DNA of 32,400 bases from Candidatus Intestinimonas pullistercoris (lineage in GTDB: Bacteria > Bacillota > Clostridia > Oscillospirales > Oscillospiraceae), in assembly GCA_019119795.1 (NCBI GenBank), contig DWWJ01000110.1, positions 1 through 32,400 of the forward strand, read 5' to 3'. The position numbers and the translations under genes were made by a program. Below the pieces are notes generated by a model. That model saw only the letters and a list, made by a program, of their open reading frames with translations. It was not told the DNA's origin and ran no database searches. This document shows positions 24,106 to 32,400 of the stretch, piece after piece (positions within the stretch are counted from its first letter, which is position 1; each line of letters starts with the position of its first letter).

Positions 24106-25149
24106 TCAAATCCCCAGCAGGGCGCAAGAGGCCAAAGCCGCCGCCGCCTCGATGACGGGGACCGCCCGGGGGACGATGCAGGGGTCGTGGCGGCCGTGGA
24201 TCTCGATCTCGGTCTCCTCCCCGGTCCGCAGGTCCACGCTCTCCTGGGGCCGGGCGATGGAGGCGGTGGGCCGCACCGTCACCTCGAAGACCACCGGCAT
24301 CCCGTTGGTAATGCCCCCGTTGACCCCGCCGGAGTGGTTGGTCTTGGTGACGATCTTCCCGTCCTGGACGGCAAAGGGGTCGTTGGCCTCACTCCCCCGC
24401 ATGAGGGAAAAGGCCGTCCCCGCCCCGAAGTCCACGCCCTTGACGGCGGGGACGGCGAAGAGGTACTGGGCGAAGAGGCCCTCCACGTTGCTCCCGAAGT
24501 CGGGGGCGCCCAGCCCGGCGGGGAGGCCGGTGACGGCGCACTCGATGGCGCCCCCCACCGAGTCCCCGTCCCCCTTGGCCTCCAGAATGGCGGCCTTCAT
24601 CTCCTCCCCCCTGGCGTCATCCAGCACGGGGAAGTCCTTCTCCGCCACGGCCCGGAGGTCGGCCGTGTCCTCCAGGGCGGCGTCCAGGATGCCGTAGATG
24701 GAGCTGATATGGGCCCCCACCCAGACCCCCCGGCGCTCCAGGAGCTGCTTGGCCACCGAGCCTGCCGCCACCAGGGGGGCGGTGAGCCGGCCGGAGAAGT
24801 GTCCCCCGCCCCGGTAGTCCAGGCAGCCGCCGCTGCGAAGGAAGCCGGCGTAGTCGGCGTGGCTGGGCCGGGGGGTAAAGCGAAGGGCCTCGTAGTCCTT
24901 GGAGTGCTGGTCCCCGTTGAAGATCAGAAGGGCCAGGGGGTCCCCCGTGGTCTTGCCCTCAAAGACGCCGGAGAGGACCTGGACCTCATCGGCCTCCTTC
25001 CGGGCGGTGGACCAGGGGTTTTTCCCGGTGGCCCGGCGGGCGAGCTCCCGGGCCATGCGGTCCAGGTCCAGCTCCAGTCCGGGGGGGACTCCCTCCAGCA
25101 CCACCCCGATGGCCGGGCCGTGGGATTCTCCGAAGATCACATGCCGCAT
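24106..25149 (-). CDS. aroC: Chorismate synthase
   Basis: IFGESHGPAIGVVLEGVPPG; RPSHADYAGFLRSGG; GGHFSGRLTAPLVAAG; RPTASIARPQESVDL. Confidence 0.96.
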   Translation of the reverse strand: MRHVIFGESHGPAIGVVLEGVPPGLELDLDRMARELARRATGKNPWSTARKEADEVQVLSGVFEGKTTGDPLALLIFNGDQHSKDYEALRFTPRPSHADYAGFLRSGGCLDYRGGGHFSGRLTAPLVAAGSVAKQLLERRGVWVGAHISSIYGILDAALEDTADLRAVAEKDFPVLDDARGEEMKAAILEAKGDGDSVGGAIECAVTGLPAGLGAPDFGSNVEGLFAQYLFAVPAVKGVDFGAGTAFSLMRGSEANDPFAVQDGKIVTKTNHSGGVNGGITNGMPVVFEVTVRPTASIARPQESVDLRTGEETEIEIHGRHDPCIVPRAVPVIEAAAALASCALLGI

Positions 25150-25613
25150 AGGTCTGCCTCCTTGTGTGGGACGGCCCCCAGCTCCAGACGCATGAGGATG
25201 TGGGGGATGCCGTCCTCCAAAAATTCCTGAGAGACCTGCCGGAAGCCGGCGGCCTCGTAAAAGCCCTTGGCGTAGGTCTGGGCCTCGATGGTGAGGGCCT
25301 CCGCCCCCAGCCGCTCCCGGGCCGCCTGGATGCCGGCGTCCAGGATGCGCCGTCCCAGGCCCCGGCCCCGGTCCCGGGTGACCACCCGGCCCAGGGCGGC
25401 CTCGGGGAAGGCGGTCCCCGGCGGCAGCACCCGCAGGCAGGCCAGGACCCGGTCCCCCTCCCGCAGAAAGACGTGGAGGGCCTCCGGGTCCCTGCCGTCC
25501 AGCTCGGGGTAGGGACAATTCTGCTCCACCACGAAGACGTCCACCCGCAGCCGCAAAAGCTCGTAGAGCTCCCAGGGGGTCAGGTCCCCGAAGGGCTTGA
25601 CGACCAGCTCCAT
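25137..25613 (-). CDS. GNAT N-acetyltransferase (ElaA-like) embedded in the aro operon
   Basis: LYELLRLRVDVFVVEQNCPYPELDGRDPEALHV; GRVVTRDRGRGLGRRIL; AQTYAKGFYEAAGF. Confidence 0.9.
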   Translation of the reverse strand: MELVVKPFGDLTPWELYELLRLRVDVFVVEQNCPYPELDGRDPEALHVFLREGDRVLACLRVLPPGTAFPEAALGRVVTRDRGRGLGRRILDAGIQAARERLGAEALTIEAQTYAKGFYEAAGFRQVSQEFLEDGIPHILMRLELGAVPHKEADLCGM

Positions 25614-25623
25614 GGCCCGCTCC

Positions 25624-26856
25624 CTAGCCGCCGGAGCGGGTCAGCTCCCCGCCCAGCTTTTCATAGTCCTCCCAGAAGTTGGGGTAGGACTTGGCCACGC
25701 ACTCCGCTCCGGTGACCGTCACCGGGGCCTCGCAGGCCAGGGCGGCCACGGCGGCCATCATGGCGATGCGGTGGTCGTTGTGGCTGTCCACCACCGCCCC
25801 GCCGGGGAGGGTATCCCGGCCCGTGAGGGTCAGGCTGTCGGGGCCCTCCGTCACCTCCGCCCCCAGGGCGGTGAGCACGTCGGCCACGGCGGTGAGCCGG
25901 TCGCTCTCCTTCATCCGCAGCCGGGCGGCGTGGGTGAGGCGGGTGACCCCACTCCGCCCGGCGGCGATGGCCGCCAGGGGGGGCACCAGGTCGGGGCACT
26001 GGGACACGTCCAGCTCCACCTCCCCCGGCCGGGCCAGGGTCCAGTAGTCCAGGGCGATGCGCCGGTCCCCCTGGGCCGAGTCGTGGTCCAGGCCCTGGAT
26101 GTCGATCTCCCCGTCCAGGAAGTTGGCGGCGTACCAGAAGGCGGCCTGGGACCAGTCTGCCTCGATGGTCAGGTCCCTGGCCTGGAAGGCCTGGTTCCCC
26201 GGCACCCGGAAGCCACTGGCCGTCTCCTCCACCCGGATGCCGAACTTCCGGAGCACGTCCAGAGTCATGTCCACATAGCCCCGGGACTCCAGGGGGGTGG
26301 TGAGGACCAGCTCACTGTCCCCCTCCAGCAGGGGCAGGGCGTAGAGGAGCCCGGTGACGAACTGGGAGGACACGTCCCCCGGCAGGGCGTAGGTCCCCGG
26401 TGTGAGCCGCCCCTGGACGGTGAGGAAGTCCCCGGTCCGCTCGTAGGAGACGCCCTTCTCCTCAAAAAGGGCGAAGTAGGGGCCCTGGGGCCGCTCCAGG
26501 AGCCGGCCCCGGCCGGTGAACCGTCCGCCCCCTGCCGCCACCAGGGCCACGGGGATGAGGAAGCGCAGGGTGGAGCCCGACTCCCCGCAGTCGAAGACGG
26601 GGAAGGGCCCGGCCTGAGGGATGGAGCATCCCAGGCCGTGGATGCGCAGCGCGCCGGGGCCCGCCTCCTCCACCCCGGTGCCCAGGGCCCGCAGGCAGGA
26701 GAGCGTGGCCGCGATGTCCTGGGACTGGGCCAGGCCGGAGAGCAGGCTCACCCCGCCGCTGAGGGCGGCGGCCAGGAGGGCCCGGTGGGCCTGGGACTTG
26801 CTGGGGGGCGGGGTGATGGTCCCCTCCAGGGGCTTGGGGGTGATGGTGACGTTCAT
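25624..26856 (-). CDS. aroA: 3-phosphoshikimate 1-carboxyvinyltransferase (EPSP synthase)
   Basis: LEGTITPPPSKSQAHRALLAAAL; GESGSTLRFLIPVAL; KESDRLTAVADVLTALGAEV; DHRIAMMAAVAAL. Confidence 0.96.
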   Translation of the reverse strand: MNVTITPKPLEGTITPPPSKSQAHRALLAAALSGGVSLLSGLAQSQDIAATLSCLRALGTGVEEAGPGALRIHGLGCSIPQAGPFPVFDCGESGSTLRFLIPVALVAAGGGRFTGRGRLLERPQGPYFALFEEKGVSYERTGDFLTVQGRLTPGTYALPGDVSSQFVTGLLYALPLLEGDSELVLTTPLESRGYVDMTLDVLRKFGIRVEETASGFRVPGNQAFQARDLTIEADWSQAAFWYAANFLDGEIDIQGLDHDSAQGDRRIALDYWTLARPGEVELDVSQCPDLVPPLAAIAAGRSGVTRLTHAARLRMKESDRLTAVADVLTALGAEVTEGPDSLTLTGRDTLPGGAVVDSHNDHRIAMMAAVAALACEAPVTVTGAECVAKSYPNFWEDYEKLGGELTRSGG

Positions 26857-26878
26857 GGAATACCTCCTTTGCCGGCGG

Positions 26879-27940
26879 TCACAGGAGCTTCAGCAGCTCC
26901 GCTTTGGGCATCTTGTGGGGAATGGCCCGGCCCAGGGCCTCCAGGAGAATGAGGGTGATGTCCTCCCCCGCTCCCTTCTTGTCCAGGCCTATGGCGGCGG
27001 CGTAGTCGGCATGGGTGCAGTCGATGCGGGTGGGGAGGCCCAGGGCGGCCACTGCCGCCTCCACCTGTCCCGGGACCTCCGCCGGAGTGACCCCCAGCGC
27101 CACCCCCAGCCGGGCGGCCAGCACCATGCCCGCCGCCACCGCCTGCCCGTGGGTCCAGGTCTCATAGTGCCCCGCCAGCTCGTAGGCGTGGCCCAGGGTG
27201 TGGCCGAAGTTCAGGAGCATCCGCTCCCCGGTGTCCCGCTCGTCCCGTATGACTACAGAGCGTTTTAAGTCACAGCAGGTGTACAAAATGGACTCAATAT
27301 CGGCCATCAGGGCCCCCCGGGAGGGCCGCCCGGCCAGGAGGTCGAAGAAGGCCCGGTCGAAGATGCAGCCGTATTTGAGGACCTCGGCCATGCCGTCAGC
27401 GAAGGTCCGGTCGTCCAGGGTGTCCAGGGTGTCCGGGTCCATGAGGACCAGCTTCGGCTGCCAGAAGGCCCCGGCCAGGTTCTTCCCGGCCTGGAGGTCG
27501 ATGGCCACCTTGCCCCCCACGGAGGAGTCCACCTGGGCCAGGAGGGTGGTGGGGATTTGAATGAAATCCACCCCCCGGAGGACGGTGGCGGCGGCAAAGC
27601 CCGCCAGGTCCCCCACCACGCCGCCCCCCAGGGCCACCACGGCGTCGGTCCGGGTGAGGCCGAAGGCCATCATCCGCTCCCACAGGTCGGAGAGCTGCCC
27701 GGCGGACTTGGACGCCTCTCCGGCGGGGACGGCGCAGGCCTGGGTCTGAAAGCCCGCCTCCCGCAGGGCGTCGCGCACCCGGGCGTGGTAGAGGGGCAGG
27801 ACGTTGGTGTCGGTGACCACAAAGAGCCGGGAGGCTCGGGGCAGGATGGCCCGGATGCGGGCGCCCGCCTGGTCCAGCAGGCCCCGCTGGATGAGGATGT
27901 CATAGGCCCGGCCGGGCAGGTCTACCGTCAATGTCTTCAT
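26879..27940 (-). CDS. aroB: 3-dehydroquinate synthase
   Basis: VVALGGGVVGDLAGFAAATVLRGVDFIQIPTTLLAQVDSSVGGKVAIDL; LNFGHTLGHAYEL; HGQAVAAGM. Confidence 0.96.
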   Translation of the reverse strand: MKTLTVDLPGRAYDILIQRGLLDQAGARIRAILPRASRLFVVTDTNVLPLYHARVRDALREAGFQTQACAVPAGEASKSAGQLSDLWERMMAFGLTRTDAVVALGGGVVGDLAGFAAATVLRGVDFIQIPTTLLAQVDSSVGGKVAIDLQAGKNLAGAFWQPKLVLMDPDTLDTLDDRTFADGMAEVLKYGCIFDRAFFDLLAGRPSRGALMADIESILYTCCDLKRSVVIRDERDTGERMLLNFGHTLGHAYELAGHYETWTHGQAVAAGMVLAARLGVALGVTPAEVPGQVEAAVAALGLPTRIDCTHADYAAAIGLDKKGAGEDITLILLEALGRAIPHKMPKAELLKLL

Positions 27941-27974
27941 GGGTTCTTCCTCCTTTGGCGGTCCACCGGGCGGC

Positions 27975-28988
27975 TCACGCCTGCTGGGTGAGCCACTGCC
28001 GGAGACTGGTGACCTTCTGCATCAGGGCGTCGAACTTGGCGGGGGTCAGGGACTGCTGGCCGTCGCACTTGGCGTGGGGCGGGTCGTTGTGGACCTCGAT
28101 GATGAGGCCGTCGCAGCCGATGGCGGTGGCGGCCAGGGCCAGGGGCTCCACCATCCAGTACATCCCGGCGGCGTGGGAGGGGTCGATGACGATGGGCAGG
28201 TGGCTCATCTGCCGGATGGCGGGGACGGCCGAGATGTCCAGGGTGTTCCGGGTGAAGCTCTCGAAGGTCCGGACCCCCCGCTCGCAGAGGATGACGTTCT
28301 CATTGCCCTCGGCCATGATATACTCGGCGGACATGATCCACTCCTCGTAGGTGTTGGAGAGGCCCCGCTTGAGGAGGATGGGCTTGGACATCTTGCCCAC
28401 CTCCTTCAAAAGCTCGAAGTTCTGCATGTTCCGGGCCCCCACCTGGACCACGTCCACCTCCCGCTCGAAGAGGTCGGCCATCCGGGGGTCCATGATCTCG
28501 GTGACGATGGGCAGTCCGGTCTTGGCCCGGGCCTCCACCAGCAGGTCCAGACCGGGGGTGCCCATGCCCTGGAAGGAGTAGGGAGAGGTCCGGGGCTTGA
28601 AGGCCCCGCCCCGGAGGAGCTTGGCCCCGGAGCGCTTCACGTCCTCGGCCACCTCGCAGATCTGCGCCTCACTCTCCACCGAGCAGGGCCCGGCGATGAC
28701 GGCGAAGTTCCCCCCGCCGATCTTCACGTCCCCCACGGTGACCACGGTGTCCTCGGGGTGGAACTTGCGGTTGGCCTTCTTGTAGGGCTCCTGGACCCGC
28801 ATCACCCGCTCCACGTTGGGTTCCATGGAGATCTTGTCAATGTCCAGGCTGATGGTGTCCCCCACCAGGCCCAGAATGCTGCACCCGATGCCGTTGGTGA
28901 TGCCGACATCCAGGCCCATGCCCCGGAACTTGTCGGCCAGGGCCTGAATGTCCTCCTGCTTCGTGCCGGGCTTCATGATGACTACCAT
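27975..28988 (-). CDS. aroF: 3-deoxy-7-phosphoheptulonate synthase (AroF, type I-beta-like, with N-terminal ferredoxin-like domain)
   Basis: MVVIMKPGTKQEDIQALADKFRGMGLDV; FAVIAGPCSVESEAQICEVAEDVK; RGGAFKPRTSPYSFQGMG; PIVIDPSHAAGM. Confidence 0.96.
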   Translation of the reverse strand: MVVIMKPGTKQEDIQALADKFRGMGLDVGITNGIGCSILGLVGDTISLDIDKISMEPNVERVMRVQEPYKKANRKFHPEDTVVTVGDVKIGGGNFAVIAGPCSVESEAQICEVAEDVKRSGAKLLRGGAFKPRTSPYSFQGMGTPGLDLLVEARAKTGLPIVTEIMDPRMADLFEREVDVVQVGARNMQNFELLKEVGKMSKPILLKRGLSNTYEEWIMSAEYIMAEGNENVILCERGVRTFESFTRNTLDISAVPAIRQMSHLPIVIDPSHAAGMYWMVEPLALAATAIGCDGLIIEVHNDPPHAKCDGQQSLTPAKFDALMQKVTSLRQWLTQQA

Positions 28989-29030
28989 AATGTTCTCTCC
29001 TTTTCCCCCAATGGGCGCCGAAAAAGATAG

Positions 29031-29068
29031 AAAAAACGCGCCCATTGATGATAAAATCAATGAGCGCG
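29031..29068 (-). terminator. Attenuator-like terminator in the aro operon leader
   Basis: Minus strand CGCGCTCATTGAT-TTTATC-ATCAATGGGCGCG-TTTTTT, about 45 nt upstream of the aroF ATG. Confidence 0.8.
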
Positions 29069-29112
29069 CGGTAAGCCGCTGCTAATTGTCCCCTCACAGG
29101 GGCTGCCCATTC

Positions 29113-29142
29113 ATTTTATCCCGCTGTCTCTGCCCATGCCAA
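29113..29142 (-). promoter_or_regulatory. Candidate aro operon promoter
   Basis: Minus strand TTGGCA (29137-29142), 18 bp, TAAAAT (29113-29118). Confidence 0.55.
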
Positions 29143-29460
29143 AAAAGCCGGTGCTCATAAATCGAGCCCAGCCAAAGCAGCAAAAGAAGCGGGATGCAGT
29201 TGTGAGGCGCGCTGTCTGCATAAATCAAACCTCACTGAATTGGGTTGGAGGTATTTTACACCCGTCCGCCAGAAAATGCAAGTCCCAATTTTCGCCCGTT
29301 CTTTTCGTTCGGCCGCAGCAGGGATGCCTCTGCCGGCTTCCCTGAATGGCGCCTCTTTCTTCGGTAACTGCCATAAGCAAAAGATGACCCTGCCCTGCAA
29401 AAAGTATTTTTTTATCCTACCATCCTTGGAAAACAGAACTTCTCCGCCGCCCCTTCCCCC

Positions 29461-29489
29461 TTGCGCCAGTCGGCCTGAGCCGCTATACT
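29461..29489 (+). promoter_or_regulatory. Promoter for the GNAT gene
   Basis: TTGCGC (29461-29466), 17 bp, TATACT (29484-29489). Confidence 0.55.
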
Positions 29490-29549
29490 GATACAGAAGT
29501 CCCCATCCCCCGGCGGCGGGGGATGGGGACAGGAAAAGGAGTGGATCTT

Positions 29550-30053
29550 ATGGACATTCGAATGGGGACCCCGGCGGACGCAGAGGCCCTGGCAGAGGTG
29601 GAGGCCCTCTGCTTCCCGGCGGCGGAGGCCGCCGGGAAGGCGGACTTCCGCGCCCGGCTGGCGGTCTACCCCGACCATTTCTGGCTGCTGGAGGAGGATG
29701 GGCGGCTCCTGGCCTTTGTCAACGGCATGGTGAGCAGCCAGCCCCGCATCACCGACGACCTCTTTGAAGACCCCTCCCGCCACTGTCCCGATGGCCCCTG
29801 GCAGCTGATCTTCGGGGTGGCCACCCGGCCGGAGTGCCGAAAGCAGGGCCTGGCCGGCCGCCTCCTGCGGCGGGTCATCGACGACGCCCGGACCCAGGGG
29901 CGGCAGGGGGTGGTCCTCACCTGCAAGGAGGCTCTGATCCCCTTCTACCAGTCCTTCGGCTTTGAAAACCGGGGCGTCTCGAACTCGGTCCACGGCGGGG
30001 TGGTCTGGTACGACATGGTGCTGGAGTTCCCCCCGGAGCCCGACGGGAAATGA
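29550..30053 (+). CDS. GNAT family N-acetyltransferase
   Basis: MDIRMGTPADAEALAEVEALCFP; FGVATRPECRKQGLAGRLLRRVIDDA; ALIPFYQSFGFENRG; RBS AGGAAAAGGAG. Confidence 0.92.
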   Translation: MDIRMGTPADAEALAEVEALCFPAAEAAGKADFRARLAVYPDHFWLLEEDGRLLAFVNGMVSSQPRITDDLFEDPSRHCPDGPWQLIFGVATRPECRKQGLAGRLLRRVIDDARTQGRQGVVLTCKEALIPFYQSFGFENRGVSNSVHGGVVWYDMVLEFPPEPDGK

Positions 30054-30094
30054 AAACCGCCGGACCGCATTTTGTACGCGGTCCGGCGGTTTTT
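30053..30094. terminator. Convergent bidirectional terminator
   Basis: AAAACCGCCGGACCGC (30053-30068) / GCGGTCCGGCGGTTTTT (30078-30094). Confidence 0.9.
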
Positions 30095-31253
30095 ACCGGG
30101 CGAGGACGAAGAGGTTGCTGTCGGTGACGAAGTTGGCCACGCTGTAGAGGACCAGCACCTGATCGATGTCATTGTCCCGGACATACTGCTCCACCGAGGT
30201 CTTGTTGTACCGGGGATCGAAGAGGTGGATCTCCGAGAAATGGGCAGTGAGGAAGGGGGTCAGGCTGTCGGCGTAGGAGTCCCGGATCACCAGCAGCTTG
30301 GGGGCGTCGGTGTGGGGAGTCTCCACCACCGCCAGGGGCTTGTTGCCCCCCAGGAAGAAGGAGTACTGGTCCTTCTCCTCCAGGCGGCTCCAGTCATAGA
30401 GGACCCCGGGCTGGGACTGGGTGCCGTTCCAGGCCGTCACCGTGACTCCCTCCTCGGGGACGTAGATGTCGATGCGGTCCGGGGGCATCCACCGCACCCC
30501 GGAGGTGGAGAAGGTGGTGCCGTTGAAGTTCTCCGAGACGGTGGTCTTGGTGTAGCTTTCCAGGGGGACGGGCTCCAGGCCCATGGCCTCCATCAGGGCG
30601 GCGTAGCCGTAGTAGGCCCCCAGGCTGGTCCAGTGGTGGTCCAGGCGGTAGTAGATCTCCTCCCCGGCATGGGCGCGGAGGGCGGCGTTCAGGTCGGCCC
30701 AGTGGGCGGCGGTGGCCGCCTGGGCCTGGGAGAGGATGGCCTCCTCGCTGGCGTTGGGGGCCCCCTCCGGCAGGCGGTCGGCCCACACCGAGACCTTCCC
30801 GGGGATCAAAGAGAAATACACCGGGATATCCACATTTTCCACCAAGTTGTTCACATAATTCAGGTTGTCCGCAACCCGGTCCGGGTCGGGCCGGTCGAAC
30901 CGGGCGATGAGGGTGTCCTCCTTGCAGAGGTAGACTCCGTTGTTCTCCCCCTTGCCCAGGGTCCGCTCGGAGAGGGCCTTAGCGGCGATCCACAGGTCCC
31001 GGCCCGCGAACTGGTCGGTGAGATAGGTCTCGAAATCGGACATAAACTTGCCGGTAAAGAAGTCGCCGCTCTCCCCGGAGAATGGGGCCAGGCTCAACTT
31101 GAAGTCATCGGCATCCAGCTCGGGCTTCTGGGCCAGGTAGCGGTTCTCCAGGGGGGAGAACTCCCGGTCCGGGGTCACGAGGTTCAAAAGCAGAAAGCCC
31201 CCGAGATAGGCGCAGAAGAGCGCCGTGAGAAAAATAGCGTATTTTTTGGACAT
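30093..31253 (-). CDS. DHHW family protein (AlgX/AlgJ-like, partner of MBOAT acyltransferase)
   Basis: N-terminal TM; SPLENRYLAQKPELDADDF; YYRLDHHWTSLGAYYGYAALMEAMG; LLVIRDSYADSLTPFL. Confidence 0.9.
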   Translation of the reverse strand: MSKKYAIFLTALFCAYLGGFLLLNLVTPDREFSPLENRYLAQKPELDADDFKLSLAPFSGESGDFFTGKFMSDFETYLTDQFAGRDLWIAAKALSERTLGKGENNGVYLCKEDTLIARFDRPDPDRVADNLNYVNNLVENVDIPVYFSLIPGKVSVWADRLPEGAPNASEEAILSQAQAATAAHWADLNAALRAHAGEEIYYRLDHHWTSLGAYYGYAALMEAMGLEPVPLESYTKTTVSENFNGTTFSTSGVRWMPPDRIDIYVPEEGVTVTAWNGTQSQPGVLYDWSRLEEKDQYSFFLGGNKPLAVVETPHTDAPKLLVIRDSYADSLTPFLTAHFSEIHLFDPRYNKTSVEQYVRDNDIDQVLVLYSVANFVTDSNLFVLAR

Positions 31254-31265
31254 GGTCGCACCCCC

Positions 31266-32400
31266 TTAGAAGCGGAAGTAGAGGAAGGGATTGTAGGTGG
31301 CGTCCACCAGGTAGGCGGTGGAGAGGAGGAGCCCCGCCACCACCAGCACCGGCAGGACCACCGCCTGCCCCCGTTTGGGGATGCGCCGCCAGAGCCCGGC
31401 GCACAGGGGGGTGGCGGTAATGCAGCCGATGACCAGCACCACCAGGTAGGAGCGCAGGTAGTAGCCGAAGGCCGGGTCCCAGAGCCCCCCGCCGGCAAAG
31501 CCGAACATGGCGGAGAGGTAGGTCCCCAGCTGGCCGAAGTCCTCCAGGGCGAAGATGGCCCAGCTCACCAGCACCAGGAAGAGGGTGTAGACGTGGCGGA
31601 GGGCCGCCGGCCACCGCTCCAGGAGGCGGCCCAGCCAGAGCTTTTCCACGATGAGGAGGATGCCGAAGTAGAGTCCCCACAGCAGGAAGTTCCAGCTGGC
31701 CCCGTGCCAGAGGCCGGTGAGGCCCCAGCCCACCATCAGGTTGAAGCACAGCCGCCCCCGGGAGACCCGGTTTCCCCCCATGGGGATATAGACGTACTCC
31801 CGGAACCAGGAGCCCAGGGAGATGTGCCAGCGCCGCCAGAACTCGGTGACCGAGCGGGAGATATAGGGGTAGTCGAAGTTCTTCAAAAACTCGAAGCCCA
31901 GCATCCGCCCCAGGCCCACGGCCATGTCGGAGTAGCCGGAGAAGTCGAAGTAGAGCTGGAGGGAGAAGGCCAGCACCCCCAGCCAGGCCCCCAGGACGGT
32001 GAGCTCCCCGGTGGGCATGGCCTTGTAGGCGTCCCACAGCATCCCGATGTTGTTGGCCAGCAGGACCTTTTTCCCCAGGCCGATGACGAAGATGTGGACG
32101 CCATTGGCGAACTGCTCCACCGAGTAGCTCCGCTGGTCCACCTGGTCGGCCAGCTCCTTGTACTTCAGGATGGGCCCGGCGATGAGCTGGGGGAAGAGGG
32201 TGACGAAGGTGCCGAAGTTCACCACGCTCCGCTGGACCTGGGCATCCCCCCGGTAGACATCCACCGGGTAGGTCATGGTCTGGAAGGTGTAGAAGGAGAT
32301 GCCGATGGGCAGGGAGAGGCCCAGGGAGGGCAGCAGGTCCAGCCCGAAGCCCCGGAGGGTCCCGGCGATGAGGTCCCAGTACTTGAAGAAGAAGAGGATG
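31266..32400 (-). CDS. MBOAT family O-acyltransferase (AlgI/DltB-like), 5' end outside the window
   Basis: FFFKYWD...SLGLSLPIGISFYTFQTMTYPVDVYRGDAQ; FPQLIAGPILKY; DFSGYSDMAVGLGRMLGF; SVTEFWRRWHISLGSWFREYVYIPMGGNR; WHGASWNFLLWGLYFG; frame stays open to the window edge. Confidence 0.95.
   Translation of the reverse strand, partial: ILFFFKYWDLIAGTLRGFGLDLLPSLGLSLPIGISFYTFQTMTYPVDVYRGDAQVQRSVVNFGTFVTLFPQLIAGPILKYKELADQVDQRSYSVEQFANGVHIFVIGLGKKVLLANNIGMLWDAYKAMPTGELTVLGAWLGVLAFSLQLYFDFSGYSDMAVGLGRMLGFEFLKNFDYPYISRSVTEFWRRWHISLGSWFREYVYIPMGGNRVSRGRLCFNLMVGWGLTGLWHGASWNFLLWGLYFGILLIVEKLWLGRLLERWPAALRHVYTLFLVLVSWAIFALEDFGQLGTYLSAMFGFAGGGLWDPAFGYYLRSYLVVLVIGCITATPLCAGLWRRIPKRGQAVVLPVLVVAGLLLSTAYLVDATYNPFLYFRF

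Noticed and set aside
29136-29400. Overlapping small ORFs on both strands (29136-29345 +, 29155-29400 -)
   Set aside because: No convincing SD or homology signal; region is intergenic between the aro promoter and the GNAT promoter.

Overview
GC-rich Clostridia-type window; lineage (Oscillospiraceae-like) is inferred from gene content only. Left to right it contains: (1) an array of perfect hairpins at 1-245; (2) an oppBCDF-oppA peptide/nickel-type ABC transporter; (3) a GldA/GldF/GldG-like ABC cassette plus a DUF4340 protein, preceded by 11-bp-phased direct repeats; (4) a 1205-aa Sel1-repeat protein with an exact 324-bp higher-order period; (5) a yybP-ykoY (Mn2+) riboswitch driving mntP, then an RluA-family pseudouridine synthase; (6) a compact RNA-rich intergenic zone, about 16.63-17.91 kb; (7) an isochorismatase-fold hydrolase, a zinc-dependent phospholipase C family protein and a zinc-ribbon/DUF4234 membrane protein; (8) a minus-strand shikimate/phenylalanine operon aroF-aroB-aroA-GNAT-aroC-pheA-aroK-aroQ-aroE with an attenuator-like leader; (9) a GNAT gene; (10) a DHHW/MBOAT O-acetylation pair running off the right edge. 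The strongest candidate for something undescribed is the RNA-rich zone. It has two tandem paralogous ~92-nt small-RNA genes, each with a 17-bp-spaced promoter and a terminator hairpin. One is fully antisense to the 3' end of a predicted mRNA for a 25-aa peptide (MRITLHIGRFTVTIIVKSRNRHPGR) that has its own promoter, SD and terminator, a layout resembling type I toxin-antitoxin systems. Next to it is a structured locus with promoters on both strands firing into each other. All calls come from reading the sequence; no searches or folding programs were run.
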